This document shows, piece after piece, positions 7,926 to 16,256 of a stretch of DNA of 64,000 nucleotides. The DNA comes from Brevundimonas sp. Lineage in GTDB: Bacteria > Pseudomonadota > Alphaproteobacteria > Caulobacterales > Caulobacteraceae. Below the pieces are notes generated by a model that did no database searches, was not told the DNA's origin, and saw only the letters and a list, made by a program, of their open reading frames with translations. A program made the translations under genes and the position numbers. Position 1 is the first letter of the stretch. Each line of letters starts with the position of its first letter. The DNA is taken from positions 62,001-126,000 of the forward strand of contig NZ_JACESA010000001.1 of NCBI RefSeq assembly GCF_013912065.1, written 5' to 3'.

Positions 7926-8861
7926 ATGACCCACACCCTCTTCATCGACGGCGAAGCCGGAACCACGGGCCTCGAGATCCGCGAGCGGCTGGAGGCCCGC
8001 ACCGATCTGGAGCTGATCCTGCTGGGCGATCGTCGACGTGATCCGGAGGCGCGACGGGAGGCGCTGAACGACGCCGATGCCGTGATCCTGTGCCTGCCCG
8101 ACGATGCGGCGCGCGAGGCGGTGGCGATGGTGGAGAACCCGTCGGTCAAGCTGATCGACGCCTCGACCGCCTATCGGGTCGCGCCGGGCTGGGCCTATGG
8201 GTTTCCCGAGATGGACGCGGGGCAGCGCGAACTGATCGCGCGGTCGCGGTTCGTGTCGAACCCCGGCTGCTATCCCACCGGCTTCATCGGCCTGATGCGG
8301 CCCCTGGTGAAGGCGGGACTGGTTCCGGCCAGCCATCCGGTCACGGTCAACGCCGTCTCGGGCTATTCCGGCGGCGGCAAGACCATGATCGCCGAGTTCG
8401 AGGGGCCGGACGCCGCGACCGCCTATCGGGCCTATGGCCTGTCGCTGAGGCACAAACATGTGCCTGAGATGACGCGGCACGCGGGGCTGAGCCGCGAGGT
8501 GCTGTTCACGCCGGCGGTCGGCAACTATCGCCAGGGAATGCTGGTCGAGGTTCCGCTGCATCTGGCGACCCTGCCGGAAACCCCCTCGGTCGAACGGATT
8601 CACGGCGCTTTGGTCGAGGCCTATCACGGTCAGACCTTCGTCGAGGTCGTCGATCTGGACGAGACGGAGGCGATGACGGGCCTGGAGCCCGAGGGGCTGA
8701 ACGGCACCAACCGCCTGCGCCTTCATGTCTTCGGCGACCGATCCGGGGAACAGGCGCGGCTGGTGGCCCTGCTCGACAATCTTGGCAAGGGGGCGTCCGG
8801 CGCCGCGGTGCAGAACCTGAACATCATGCTGGGCCTCGACGAGACGACCGGCCTGATCTGA
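7926..8861 (+). CDS. argC: N-acetyl-gamma-glutamyl-phosphate reductase (type 2)
   Basis: ArgC reduces N-acetyl-glutamyl phosphate to the semialdehyde in arginine synthesis, using NADPH. At 311 residues it is the short type-2 form. The N-terminal dinucleotide motif is DGEAGTTGLEIRERL, and the catalytic Cys115 sits in SNPGCYPTGFIGLMRPL. The segment GYSGGGKTMI and the C-terminal NNLGKGASGAAVQN-like sequence (as DNLGKGASGAAVQNLN) are typical. AGGAG (7915-7919) precedes the ATG by 6 bases. Its pairing with the ribosomal operon upstream is common in alphaproteobacteria. Confidence 0.95.
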   Translation: MTHTLFIDGEAGTTGLEIRERLEARTDLELILLGDRRRDPEARREALNDADAVILCLPDDAAREAVAMVENPSVKLIDASTAYRVAPGWAYGFPEMDAGQRELIARSRFVSNPGCYPTGFIGLMRPLVKAGLVPASHPVTVNAVSGYSGGGKTMIAEFEGPDAATAYRAYGLSLRHKHVPEMTRHAGLSREVLFTPAVGNYRQGMLVEVPLHLATLPETPSVERIHGALVEAYHGQTFVEVVDLDETEAMTGLEPEGLNGTNRLRLHVFGDRSGEQARLVALLDNLGKGASGAAVQNLNIMLGLDETTGLI

Positions 8862-8912
8862 TACAGAAGCGCGCCGAGAAACCTTTTCGCGCGCGCCGTC
8901 GTACTGGGTTGC

Positions 8913-9416
8913 ATGACCCAGTCCCTGATCCTCAATCGCCGGGGCCTTCTGACGGGCGCCGGCGCGCTCGCTCTATCCGCCTGTTCTCCCGAGCCCGTCG
9001 AGGCCGGAGAGGCGCAGTACGCCGCCTCGCCCTATCGCCGCCTGTCCGAAGCCGAATGGCGTCGGCGGCTGGGCGACGCCGCCTGGAGCGTCCTGCGGCG
9101 CGAGGGTACAGAGCGGCCATACACCAGCCCCCTGAACGACGAACATCGACGCGGAACCTTCGTCTGCAAGGGCTGTGACCTGCCGCTGTTCCGCTCGAGC
9201 TGGAAGTTCGATTCCCGCACCGGCTGGCCCAGCTTCTATGACGTCATGGCCGCCAATATCGGGCGCAAGCGCGACTTCGCCATCGGGATTCCGCGCACCG
9301 AATACCACTGCGCCCGCTGCCTGGGGCACCAGGGGCATGTGTTCCCGGACGGCCCACGGCCGACCGGCTTGCGCTATTGCAACAATGGCGTCGCTTTGAA
9401 GTTCGTCCCGGCCTAG
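8913..9416 (+). CDS. msrB: Exported methionine-R-sulfoxide reductase MsrB
   Basis: MsrB repairs the R-epimer of oxidised methionine. The 167 residues begin with a twin-arginine and lipobox-like leader (NRRGLLTGAGALALSAC), so the enzyme is probably exported and may be lipid-anchored in the envelope. The catalytic domain shows the zinc pairs CKGC and CARC, the WPSFYD block, and the catalytic Cys156 in RYCNNGVALKF. No resolving cysteine is obvious near the end. Its stop codon overlaps the stop of the convergent membrane gene through CTAG. Confidence 0.9.
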   Translation: MTQSLILNRRGLLTGAGALALSACSPEPVEAGEAQYAASPYRRLSEAEWRRRLGDAAWSVLRREGTERPYTSPLNDEHRRGTFVCKGCDLPLFRSSWKFDSRTGWPSFYDVMAANIGRKRDFAIGIPRTEYHCARCLGHQGHVFPDGPRPTGLRYCNNGVALKFVPA

Positions 9417-9790
9417 CGGCGGTTGGCCCGCACGGCGGAATCGACCGTTCCGCCGAACAGGACCGAGGCGATGATGACCAGCAGTCCATAGTCGTGACCG
9501 GACGCGAACACGGGCGCGACGGCGGCGGCCATGACCAGCAGGGGAAACAGGCCGGCCCAGACGGCGGTATCGGGCGACGTCGGATTGATCATCGGCTGGG
9601 GCGTCGGCCGCTTCATCAACCGGGCCAGCCATCCGTTCAGGGCGACGAACAGGATGGTGCAGATGGCGGCGCTGAGCACATATTTGAGCATATTGCCCGG
9701 CTCGCCGAAGGTGGAGGCGGTCACGATCAGCAGGATCAGGGCCACGCCGGTGCTGACGGCCAGCAGGATATTGGGTTCAAGACGGTTCAA
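9413..9790 (-). CDS. Unknown membrane protein coupled to PHA synthase
   Basis: A 125-residue protein with four hydrophobic segments (about residues 8-25, 32-52, 76-93 and 100-118). I do not recognise a family. The likely start is TTG at 9790, which overlaps the stop of phaC as TTGA, so expression would depend on ribosomes finishing phaC. No internal ATG would leave the first helix intact. The role is unknown, and the phaC link is only positional. Confidence 0.6.
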   Translation of the reverse strand: MNRLEPNILLAVSTGVALILLIVTASTFGEPGNMLKYVLSAAICTILFVALNGWLARLMKRPTPQPMINPTSPDTAVWAGLFPLLVMAAAVAPVFASGHDYGLLVIIASVLFGGTVDSAVRANRR

Positions 9791-11775
9791 GACGTGACTT
9801 TCACATAGCTGCCGGGGGCGGGCTCAAGCGGCTTGAGCGGACCGGCCGCAGGATCCCGCGAGGGGATGGGATCACCTGAGCGGGCGCGCAGCCATTTGGC
9901 CCAGTGCTCCCACCAACTGCCCGGATTCTCTACCGCGCCGGCCTGCCATTCGGCCAGGGTCGCGGGCAGGGCGGTGTTGGTCCAGTGCTGGTATTTCTTC
10001 GCCGTCGGGGCGTTGATGACCCCGGCGATATGGCCCGAGCCGGCCAGGGTGAAGGTGACGTCCTTGCCGCCGAACAGCTTGGCGGAGCGATAGACCGAGT
10101 TCATCGGGGCGATATGGTCCTCGCGGCTGGCCTGGAAATAGAGGGGGATCTTCACCTTCGACAGATCGGCGGTGAGGCCGCCGATCTGGAAGGCGCCGCG
10201 CGCCAGCGCGTTGGCGCCGTACATCTGGCGCAGATAGGCCAGATGCAGGGTCTTGGGCATCCGGGTCTGGTCGGCGTTCCAGAACAGCAGGTCGAAGGCC
10301 GGCGGATCCTTGCCCAGCAGATAGTTGCTGATGAAGAAGGACCAGATCAGGTCGTTGGAGCGCAGGGCGTTGAAGGTGTCGGCCATGGCCGCACCGGGCA
10401 GGACGCCGCCGGCGGCGTCCATCTGACGCTCGATCTCGGCGATCCAGTGTTCGTCGGTGAACAGCAGCAGATCACCGGCCTCGGCGAAGTCGTGCTGGGC
10501 GGCGAAGAAGGTGGCGGCGGCGATCCGCTTGTCACCTTTGGCCGCCATATGAGCCAGGCCCGCGCCCAGAAGGGTGCCGCCGATACAGTAGCCGACCGCG
10601 TTCAGTCGGTCGGTTCCCGCCTGTTCCAGCGTCTTCTCGACGGCGCGATAGACGCCCTTCTCCAGATAGTCGTCGAAGCCGTAGCCGGCCTTGTCGAGAT
10701 CCGGATTGATCCAGGAACAGACGAAGACGGTGAAACCCTGTTCCGACAGCCAGCGGATCAGCGAATTGGCCGGTTGAAGGTCCAGAATGTAGAATTTGTT
10801 GATCCAGGGCGGGAAGATCAGCAGCGGGATCGCGTGCTGGGTCTCGGTGACGGGCGCGTACTGGATCAGCTCGAACAGGTCGTCGCGCCAGACGACCTGG
10901 CCCGGGGTGGTGGCGACGTTCTGGCCCACGATGAACTTGCCATAGTCGGCCTGACTGATGCGCAGCGACCCGGCGCCGCGTTCCAGGTCCGCGGCGAAAT
11001 TCTGCATGCCCTTGACCAGGGATTCGCCGCTGGTCTCGGCCAGGGCCTTAAGGGCGACCGGGTTGGAGGCGAGGAAGTTGGAGGGCGAGAAGGCGTCGGT
11101 CAGCAGGCGTGTGAAGAACTGGGCGCGGCGTTTCACCGCCGGGTCTACGTCCTCGACCCCCGCGATCAGGCCGTTCATCCAGTCCGACGTCAGCAGATAG
11201 GAGCGACGCATCATGTCGAACATCGGATTGTCCGACCAGGCGGGGTCCTTGAACCGCTTGTCTGCGGGCGGCGGCGCCATGGGCTCTCCGGCGGCCTGAC
11301 GCGCCGTGCCGGTCCACAGGTCCATGTAGCGGCTGAACAGGTCGGCCTGGGCCTGGAACAGTTTTTCGGGGCGCGAGGCCAGACTGCTCATGACCGAGGT
11401 CATGGCGGGGCCGACCTTGAAAGGATCGGGCGACAGGGCGGCGGGGCGGTCGGCCTGCGACAGGGCCGCCTCGGCGATGGCGCTCTGGGCCATCATGGCC
11501 GCCTTGGCCAGATTCATCGACAGGGTTTCGAGAAGCTGGGCCTGATCGACGCCGGGGAAGGGGGGCGCCACGGGTTCGGAGGAGGCGGGCGACGATTCGG
11601 GCTCGGGTTTAGACGCCTCGGCCTTGATCGTGGCGGGCTTCTTCGCCCTCGGAGGGCGAGGTTTGGCGGAGGTCGGGCGGCCGGCCTTTCGCGGGGTCTT
11701 CGCTGCCGGGGCGTCAGCCACGACGGAGGCCGCGACGGTGTCCGGCGGGGTCCTGTCCTTCGGAGGTTTGGCCAT
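9787..11775 (-). CDS. phaC: Class I poly(3-hydroxyalkanoate) synthase
   Basis: PhaC polymerises hydroxyacyl-CoA monomers into storage polyester on the granule surface. The 662-residue protein has the lipase-like box GYCIGG with nucleophile Cys397, the conserved PPWINKFYILDLQP and FVCSWINPD segments, the aspartate region SREDHIAPMNSVY and the histidine region GSGHIAGVIN. Class I enzymes are usually about 560-600 residues. The excess here is an N-terminal tail of about 75 residues rich in Ala, Pro and Lys, probably disordered. No phaA, phaB or phasin gene is adjacent. A small membrane gene is translationally coupled downstream. Confidence 0.94.
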   Translation of the reverse strand: MAKPPKDRTPPDTVAASVVADAPAAKTPRKAGRPTSAKPRPPRAKKPATIKAEASKPEPESSPASSEPVAPPFPGVDQAQLLETLSMNLAKAAMMAQSAIAEAALSQADRPAALSPDPFKVGPAMTSVMSSLASRPEKLFQAQADLFSRYMDLWTGTARQAAGEPMAPPPADKRFKDPAWSDNPMFDMMRRSYLLTSDWMNGLIAGVEDVDPAVKRRAQFFTRLLTDAFSPSNFLASNPVALKALAETSGESLVKGMQNFAADLERGAGSLRISQADYGKFIVGQNVATTPGQVVWRDDLFELIQYAPVTETQHAIPLLIFPPWINKFYILDLQPANSLIRWLSEQGFTVFVCSWINPDLDKAGYGFDDYLEKGVYRAVEKTLEQAGTDRLNAVGYCIGGTLLGAGLAHMAAKGDKRIAAATFFAAQHDFAEAGDLLLFTDEHWIAEIERQMDAAGGVLPGAAMADTFNALRSNDLIWSFFISNYLLGKDPPAFDLLFWNADQTRMPKTLHLAYLRQMYGANALARGAFQIGGLTADLSKVKIPLYFQASREDHIAPMNSVYRSAKLFGGKDVTFTLAGSGHIAGVINAPTAKKYQHWTNTALPATLAEWQAGAVENPGSWWEHWAKWLRARSGDPIPSRDPAAGPLKPLEPAPGSYVKVTS

Positions 11776-11864
11776 GGATATTCCTCGCGTTCCTGGGCGC
11801 CGAGCGCCGGTTCGACGCCATCCTCTTCCGCAGAGGGGGATGATGGCATAAGACCGACCCCGAC

Positions 11865-12326
11865 ATGAACGCGCACTTTTCGAAAAAGACTAGGCTTTGG
11901 GCCTTGATCGCCTGTCTGGCGCCTCTGATGGGGGTGTTGGCGGCATGCGCGGGATCATTCGCCCCCAGAACCGACCCGACCTCGCCCATAGCGCCGCGGG
12001 TCCAGGCTCTGGTCGACGCCAATCGCCACTATCCCAGCTGGGAGAATTTCCCCGCCGCCCCGACCGATCTGCCGGCGGCGACCCAGGTCGCGGCCCAGGT
12101 CGGAACCCTAGAGGACCGAGGCGAGGCTCTGGGCGGCGAAGTGGCGCGAATCGAATGGAAACTGGGCGACGCCGAAACCCTGGCGGCCGAGACACGCGCC
12201 CAGGTCGAGGCCGTGCCGGTTTCGCCGGATTCCCTACGCACCCAGGCCGAGATCGACGCCTTCGCCCAGGGCCTACGCGACCGGGCCAAGGCGCCCCCGC
12301 CGGTCGATCGGCGTCGGGTTGAATGA
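11865..12326 (+). CDS. Hypothetical lipoprotein
   Basis: A 153-residue protein with a type II signal peptide (hydrophobic segment then LAAC, Cys at about residue 28). The mature part is rich in Ala, Glu, Asp and Arg, and the middle (about residues 78-120) could form a coiled coil. The stop lies inside the leader region of recJ, so they are probably co-transcribed. I do not recognise the family. Confidence 0.7.
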   Translation: MNAHFSKKTRLWALIACLAPLMGVLAACAGSFAPRTDPTSPIAPRVQALVDANRHYPSWENFPAAPTDLPAATQVAAQVGTLEDRGEALGGEVARIEWKLGDAETLAAETRAQVEAVPVSPDSLRTQAEIDAFAQGLRDRAKAPPPVDRRRVE

Positions 12327-12366
12327 GCCTGTCGCCGGGGGACGAGAATCCCCGGATGATACGACG

Positions 12367-14178
12367 ATGGCGGACGACGGCGGCTTCAAGATCAATAGTG
12401 CATTCCTGGGGGTGGTTCAGTCCCTGTCCGGTCGGACCTGGCGCGAGCGCCCCGCCGAAGCCGCGACGATCCGCGCCCTGATCCAGGGGCTGGATCTGGA
12501 GGAGCCGCTGGCCCGGGCGTTAGCTTCGCGTGGGGTGGGCGCCGACCAGGCCGTCGATTTTCTGAGCCCCACCCTGCGGGCCCTGTTCCCCGATCCGTCC
12601 AGTTTCATGGATATGGACGCCGCCGCCACAGCCATCGTCGACGCCTTGCAAGCGCAGGCGCGGATTCATGTCTTCGCTGACTATGATGTGGACGGCGCTT
12701 CCAGCGCCGCCCTGCTGGTGCGCTGGTTCCGGGCGATGGGGGCGGAGCTTCCCATCTATGTTCCCGACCGTCTGACCGAGGGCTATGGCCCCAGCGCCCA
12801 GGCCTTCGACAAGCTGAAGTCGGTCGGCGCCGATCTGGTAGTGACGGTCGATTGCGGGGCGGCGGCGAACGAGGCCCTGGCCCATGCGGCGGCCATCGAC
12901 CTGAAGGTCGTGGTCATCGACCACCATCTGATGCGCAGCGAGCCGCCCAAGGCCCTGGCGGTTGTCAATCCGAACCGGCCGGGCTGCGCTTCGGGGCAGG
13001 GCAATCTGGCGGCGGCGGGGGTAGTCTTCGTCCTGTTGGCGGCGCTGAATCGTGAGGCGCGGCGACGCGGCCTGTTCGCCGACCGGCCCGAGCCGGACAT
13101 TCGCCAATGGCTGGATCTCGCGGCCCTGGGGGCCATCTGCGACGTCACCGGCCTGACTGGTTTCAACCGCGCCCTGACTAGCCTAGGGCTGAAGGTGATG
13201 AGCGACTGGAAAAATCCGGGTCTGCGCGCCCTATTGGAGGCGGCCGGGGCTGAGCAGGGACCGGCCAAGAGCAATCACGCGGGCTTCATCCTGGGGCCCC
13301 GCATCAACGCCGGCGGGCGGATCGGTCGGTCCGATCTGGGCGCGCGCCTGCTGTCGACCGACGATCCCGTCGAGGCCCAGGCGCTGGCGATGGAACTGGA
13401 CGCGCTGAACCTGTCGCGTCGCGAGGTCGAGCGCGCGGTCACTGAGGCCGCCGTCCGCCGGGTCGAGGCGACCGGCGCCCATGCCGACGATACGGCTCTG
13501 GTGGTGGTGGCGGGCGAGGACTGGCACCCCGGCGTCGTGGGCATCGTCGCCGGCCGTCTGCGCGAACGCTGGCGCAAGCCGGTCGTCGTCGTCGGGATCG
13601 ATCCAGTCACCGGTCTGGGCAAGGGATCGGGCCGGTCGCAGCCCGGCATGAACCTGGGCCGGGCCATTCAGGCGGCCTGGGAGGACGGCTTGCTGCTGGC
13701 CGGCGGCGGTCACGCCATGGCGGCGGGTCTGACCATGGAAGGCGCGCGGCTGGAGGAACTGACCCGCTTCCTGAACGACCGCCTCGCTGACGAACGGGTC
13801 GAGGCGGTCGCTATGGACGCGCTGGAGATCGACGCCCTGATCGACCCCGGTGCGGCCACTCGGGCCCTGTTCGAATCGTTCGAGCGGCTGGCGCCCTTCG
13901 GTCCCGCCAATCCCGAGCCGGTCTTCGCCCTGAGCGGGGTTCAGGCCCGGGAGCCGATACAGATGAACGGAGGCCATGTCCGCTGTCGGCTGGTCGGACC
14001 CGACGGCGCCTCGGTGCGGGCCGTGGCCTGGCGCTGCGCCGACCTGCCGACCGGGCAGGCGCTGCTGAGCGGGCAGGGGGGGCTGAATATCGTGGGTCGT
14101 CTGAAGGCGGACGACTGGAACGGCCGTAGGGGCGTGCAGTTCGAGATCGAGGACGTCGCCGATCCCCGCATGGTCTGA
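12367..14178 (+). CDS. recJ: Single-stranded-DNA exonuclease RecJ
   Basis: RecJ degrades single-stranded DNA 5' to 3' in recombination and repair. The 603 residues show the DHH phosphoesterase motifs: VFADYDVDGASSAALL, TVDCGA, and VIDHHLMRSEPP, plus GPRINAGGRIG. The DHHA1 domain has GEDWHPGVVGIVAGRLRERW and GGHAMAAGLT, and an OB-fold-like end (VRCRLVGPDGASVRAVAW). I use ATG 12367 rather than the earlier in-frame codon at 12319, which overlaps the lipoprotein gene; the N-terminus FLGVVQSLSGRTW then fits the family. Confidence 0.95.
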   Translation: MADDGGFKINSAFLGVVQSLSGRTWRERPAEAATIRALIQGLDLEEPLARALASRGVGADQAVDFLSPTLRALFPDPSSFMDMDAAATAIVDALQAQARIHVFADYDVDGASSAALLVRWFRAMGAELPIYVPDRLTEGYGPSAQAFDKLKSVGADLVVTVDCGAAANEALAHAAAIDLKVVVIDHHLMRSEPPKALAVVNPNRPGCASGQGNLAAAGVVFVLLAALNREARRRGLFADRPEPDIRQWLDLAALGAICDVTGLTGFNRALTSLGLKVMSDWKNPGLRALLEAAGAEQGPAKSNHAGFILGPRINAGGRIGRSDLGARLLSTDDPVEAQALAMELDALNLSRREVERAVTEAAVRRVEATGAHADDTALVVVAGEDWHPGVVGIVAGRLRERWRKPVVVVGIDPVTGLGKGSGRSQPGMNLGRAIQAAWEDGLLLAGGGHAMAAGLTMEGARLEELTRFLNDRLADERVEAVAMDALEIDALIDPGAATRALFESFERLAPFGPANPEPVFALSGVQAREPIQMNGGHVRCRLVGPDGASVRAVAWRCADLPTGQALLSGQGGLNIVGRLKADDWNGRRGVQFEIEDVADPRMV

Positions 14179-14227
14179 CGCCGGTTTGGCGCTGCGCCAG
14201 GCGTCGCAAAAAACTCGAAATCCGCGC

Positions 14228-14256
14228 TTGCACCCATCCAAGGGCGCGGCTATATC
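14228..14256 (+). promoter_or_regulatory. Promoter of tRNA-Glu
   Basis: TTGCACC (14228-14234) and GCTATATC (14249-14256) are separated by 14 bases. The -10 element is a perfect match to the Caulobacter housekeeping consensus GCTANAWC. It ends 20 bases before the tRNA. Confidence 0.7.
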
Positions 14257-14275
14257 GCCGGCTCTCCCGCGCAGC

Positions 14276-14350
14276 GGTCCCTTCGTCTATCGGTTAGGAC
14301 GTCAGGTTTTCAACCTGAAAAGAGGGGTTCGACTCCCCTAGGGACTGCCA
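14276..14350 (+). tRNA. tRNA-Glu (UUC)
   Basis: A cloverleaf can be drawn: acceptor GGTCCCT with AGGGACT, anticodon stem TCAGG/CCTGA around a loop with TTC, and T arm GGGG-TTCGACT-CCCC. The CCA end is encoded (14348-14350). A good promoter precedes it. Confidence 0.95.
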
Positions 14351-14363
14351 CGCGGGATGATAT

Positions 14364-14396
14364 CGGGCCGAGCCTACAGGCCGCCCGGAGCTTTTT
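14364..14396 (+). terminator. Probable terminator after tRNA-Glu
   Basis: CGGGC (14364-14368) pairs with GCCCG (14383-14387), with a small inner GCC/GGC stem, followed by GAGCTTTTT. It lies 14 bases past the tRNA. The stem is short, so confidence is moderate. Confidence 0.5.
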
Positions 14397-14581
14397 ACCT
14401 CTCAACGTCGGGCGCGCGAAGAAGTCGTCCCAGGTGGTGTCTTTCAGGCGACACAACTGGAACGTTTCTACTAACTGGGGCAAGTTTCAGGCCCCACTCC
14501 CCATTTTTGACCTTTCCAAAGATTCACGGAACAGTGTTAAACGTAATCTGTCCGTAAGAGGAGCGGACGGGGGTTTCGAAT

Positions 14582-15124
14582 TTGTCTGATTACGATGGGA
14601 TGGAAACGGCGGAGACCGTTCGTGTCGTCGGGCGCGTGAAGTGGTTTGATCCGGCGAAGGGCTACGGCTTTATCGTGCCGGATGACCCGACGTTGACCGA
14701 GCTGCGGGATGTGCTGCTGCACATCACCAGCCTGCGCGACACTGGCCGGGAAACGGCCGACGAAGGCGCGTCCATAATCTGCGATTGCGTCAAGCGATCC
14801 AAGGGGTGGCAGGCGATCGAGATTCACGATCTGGGGGCCGGCGATCCCAGCGTCGTCGTGCGCCGTCCGACGCCCGCTGCCGAGACTGGCGCGCCCCTGC
14901 TCGATGTCGGCGACGCCCTGGAGCGGGCGGTGGTGAAATGGTTCAATCGCACCAAGGGTTACGGATTCGTCGTGCGTGAGCGTGCGCCCGGCGATATCTT
15001 CGTCCATGTCGAAACCCTTCGGCGGTGCGGCCTTGACGACCTGGCGCCGGGGGATGTGGTGCAGGTGCGGTTCGCCAGCGGTCCCAAGGGACTGGTGGTC
15101 GCCGAAATCAGAACGGGCGACTGA
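14582..15124 (+). CDS. Double cold-shock-domain protein
   Basis: A 180-residue nucleic-acid-binding protein with two cold-shock domains. CSD1 spans residues 15-83 (RNP1 KGYGFI at 27-32, RNP2-like VLLHI at 44-48), and CSD2 spans 116-176 (KGYGFV at 125-130, IFVHV at 139-143). A Pro/Ala linker separates them. Such tandem CSD proteins are common in alphaproteobacteria and probably chaperone RNA. The TTG at 14582 has GGGGG about 9 bases upstream; ATG 14600 would remove only six residues and lacks a clear ribosome site. The 180-base leader after the tRNA terminator has short hairpins, as cold-shock mRNAs often do. Confidence 0.88.
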   Translation: MSDYDGMETAETVRVVGRVKWFDPAKGYGFIVPDDPTLTELRDVLLHITSLRDTGRETADEGASIICDCVKRSKGWQAIEIHDLGAGDPSVVVRRPTPAAETGAPLLDVGDALERAVVKWFNRTKGYGFVVRERAPGDIFVHVETLRRCGLDDLAPGDVVQVRFASGPKGLVVAEIRTGD

Positions 15125-15148
15125 TCCGGTCGGCCCAGGGATGGGCGT

Positions 15149-15628
15149 ATGATCGAGGCGACGAGACGTTTTCTGATGGCCGGGCTGGCGGCGATCGCCT
15201 TGGCGGGCTGCGCTGCGAAGGTTCCTGAAGGTCCGAACGGCGAACCCTTGCAGCGGCTGGCCGTGGTCACGGCGTCCGGCGAACACGCCTTCTGGGTCGA
15301 GATCGCCGACGAGGAGCCTGAGCGCCAGCGCGGCCTGATGTTCCGCCCGCCCCTGGAGGCCGACCGGGGCATGTTGTTCCAGTGGCCAGGTGAGGCGCCG
15401 CGCGAACAGAGCTTCTGGATGCGCAACACGCCCAGTTCGCTGGACATCCTCTATATCGATCCAAAGGGGCGGATCGTCTCCATCGCCTCTCACGCGACGC
15501 CCTTCTCACAAGCCCCGATCCCCTCGAACGGGGCGGCGAACGGCGTGCTGGAACTGCGGGCGGGCCGAGCCCAGGAAATCGGCGCCCAGCCCGGCGACAA
15601 GGTTTTGCATCCTTATTTCAAGCCTTGA
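15149..15628 (+). CDS. DUF192 lipoprotein
   Basis: A 159-residue exported protein with a lipobox (IALAGC, Cys at about residue 23) followed by a single DUF192 domain with [16 protein letters not shown] and the invariant-looking [19 protein letters not shown]192 is a small beta-barrel of unknown biochemical role. It lies 24 bases after the double-CSD gene, so they are likely co-transcribed. The tRNA-Pro gene starts 45 bases after its stop. Confidence 0.88.
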   Translation: MIEATRRFLMAGLAAIALAGCAAKVPEGPNGEPLQRLAVVTASGEHAFWVEIADEEPERQRGLMFRPPLEADRGMLFQWPGEAPREQSFWMRNTPSSLDILYIDPKGRIVSIASHATPFSQAPIPSNGAANGVLELRAGRAQEIGAQPGDKVLHPYFKP

Positions 15629-15673
15629 TTGCGGATCGCGTCGCGAAGTGCCAATAGAGCGCTCCGTTCGGTC

Positions 15674-15750
<77 letters not shown>

Positions 15751-15788
15751 ATGGACGGCCGCTGGATTCCGTGTCCGGCGCGCGTTAT

Positions 15789-15808
15789 GGCAGGTCGCAG
15801 GACCTGCC
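15789..15808. repeat. Perfect 8-bp hairpin between tRNA-Pro and the NDUFS4-like gene
   Basis: GGCAGGTC (15789-15796) and GACCTGCC (15801-15808) form a perfect stem with a GCAG loop. It lies 38 bases after the tRNA and 19 bases before the next start codon. There is no T-run, so it could be a processing or attenuation hairpin rather than a terminator. Confidence 0.5.
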
Positions 15809-15827
15809 GATCACTAGGGATTTCGCC

Positions 15828-16133
15828 ATGCTCGCCCGCATCTACCGCCCAGCCAAGACCGCTATGCAGTCCGGCAAGGCCAAGAGCCGCGACTGGCGCC
15901 TCGAGTTCGAACCGGCGTCGGCACGCACCCTCGATCCGCTGATGGGCTGGACCAGCTCGTCGGACATGAACGGTCAGGTGCGCCTGGCCTTCGATTCGAA
16001 GGAAGAGGCCATCGCCTACGCCGAACGTCATGGCATTCCGTTCCGGCTGCACGAGCCGCACGAAGCCCCGACGATCATCAAGGCCTATGCCGACAATTTC
16101 GCCACCAATCGCAAACAGCCCTGGACGCACTGA
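15828..16133 (+). CDS. Complex I accessory subunit (NDUFS4-like, ETC complex I subunit region)
   Basis: A 101-residue homologue of the mitochondrial NDUFS4 accessory subunit, found with complex I in alphaproteobacteria. Features are MLARIYRPAKTAMQSGKAK at the start, then WRLEFEP, DPLMGWTSSSD and the C-terminal FATNRKQPWTH. ATG 15828 is chosen because the upstream in-frame GTG at 15771 would span the hairpin. The gene sits between tRNA-Pro and tRNA-Arg. Confidence 0.9.
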   Translation: MLARIYRPAKTAMQSGKAKSRDWRLEFEPASARTLDPLMGWTSSSDMNGQVRLAFDSKEEAIAYAERHGIPFRLHEPHEAPTIIKAYADNFATNRKQPWTH

Positions 16134-16151
16134 CGCCCGGCTCGTTGCCGA

Positions 16152-16228
16152 GCGCCCTTAGCTCAACCGGATAGAGCACCCGCCTTCTAAGCGGACGGTT
16201 GCAGGTTCGAGTCCTGCAGGGCGCGCCA
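16152..16228 (+). tRNA. tRNA-Arg (UCU)
   Basis: 77 bases with acceptor GCGCCCT/AGGGCGC, anticodon TCT in loop CTTCTAA, T arm GCAGG-TTCGAGT-CCTGC and encoded CCA (16226-16228). It begins 18 bases after the NDUFS4-like stop. Confidence 0.95.
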
Positions 16229-16256
16229 CGTTCAAGGCGGCGCTGAAAGCCACGCC

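Noticed and set aside
14357-14557. A 66-codon open frame after tRNA-Glu
   Set aside because: No ribosome site and no domain; it spans the tRNA terminator and the leader of the double-CSD gene.
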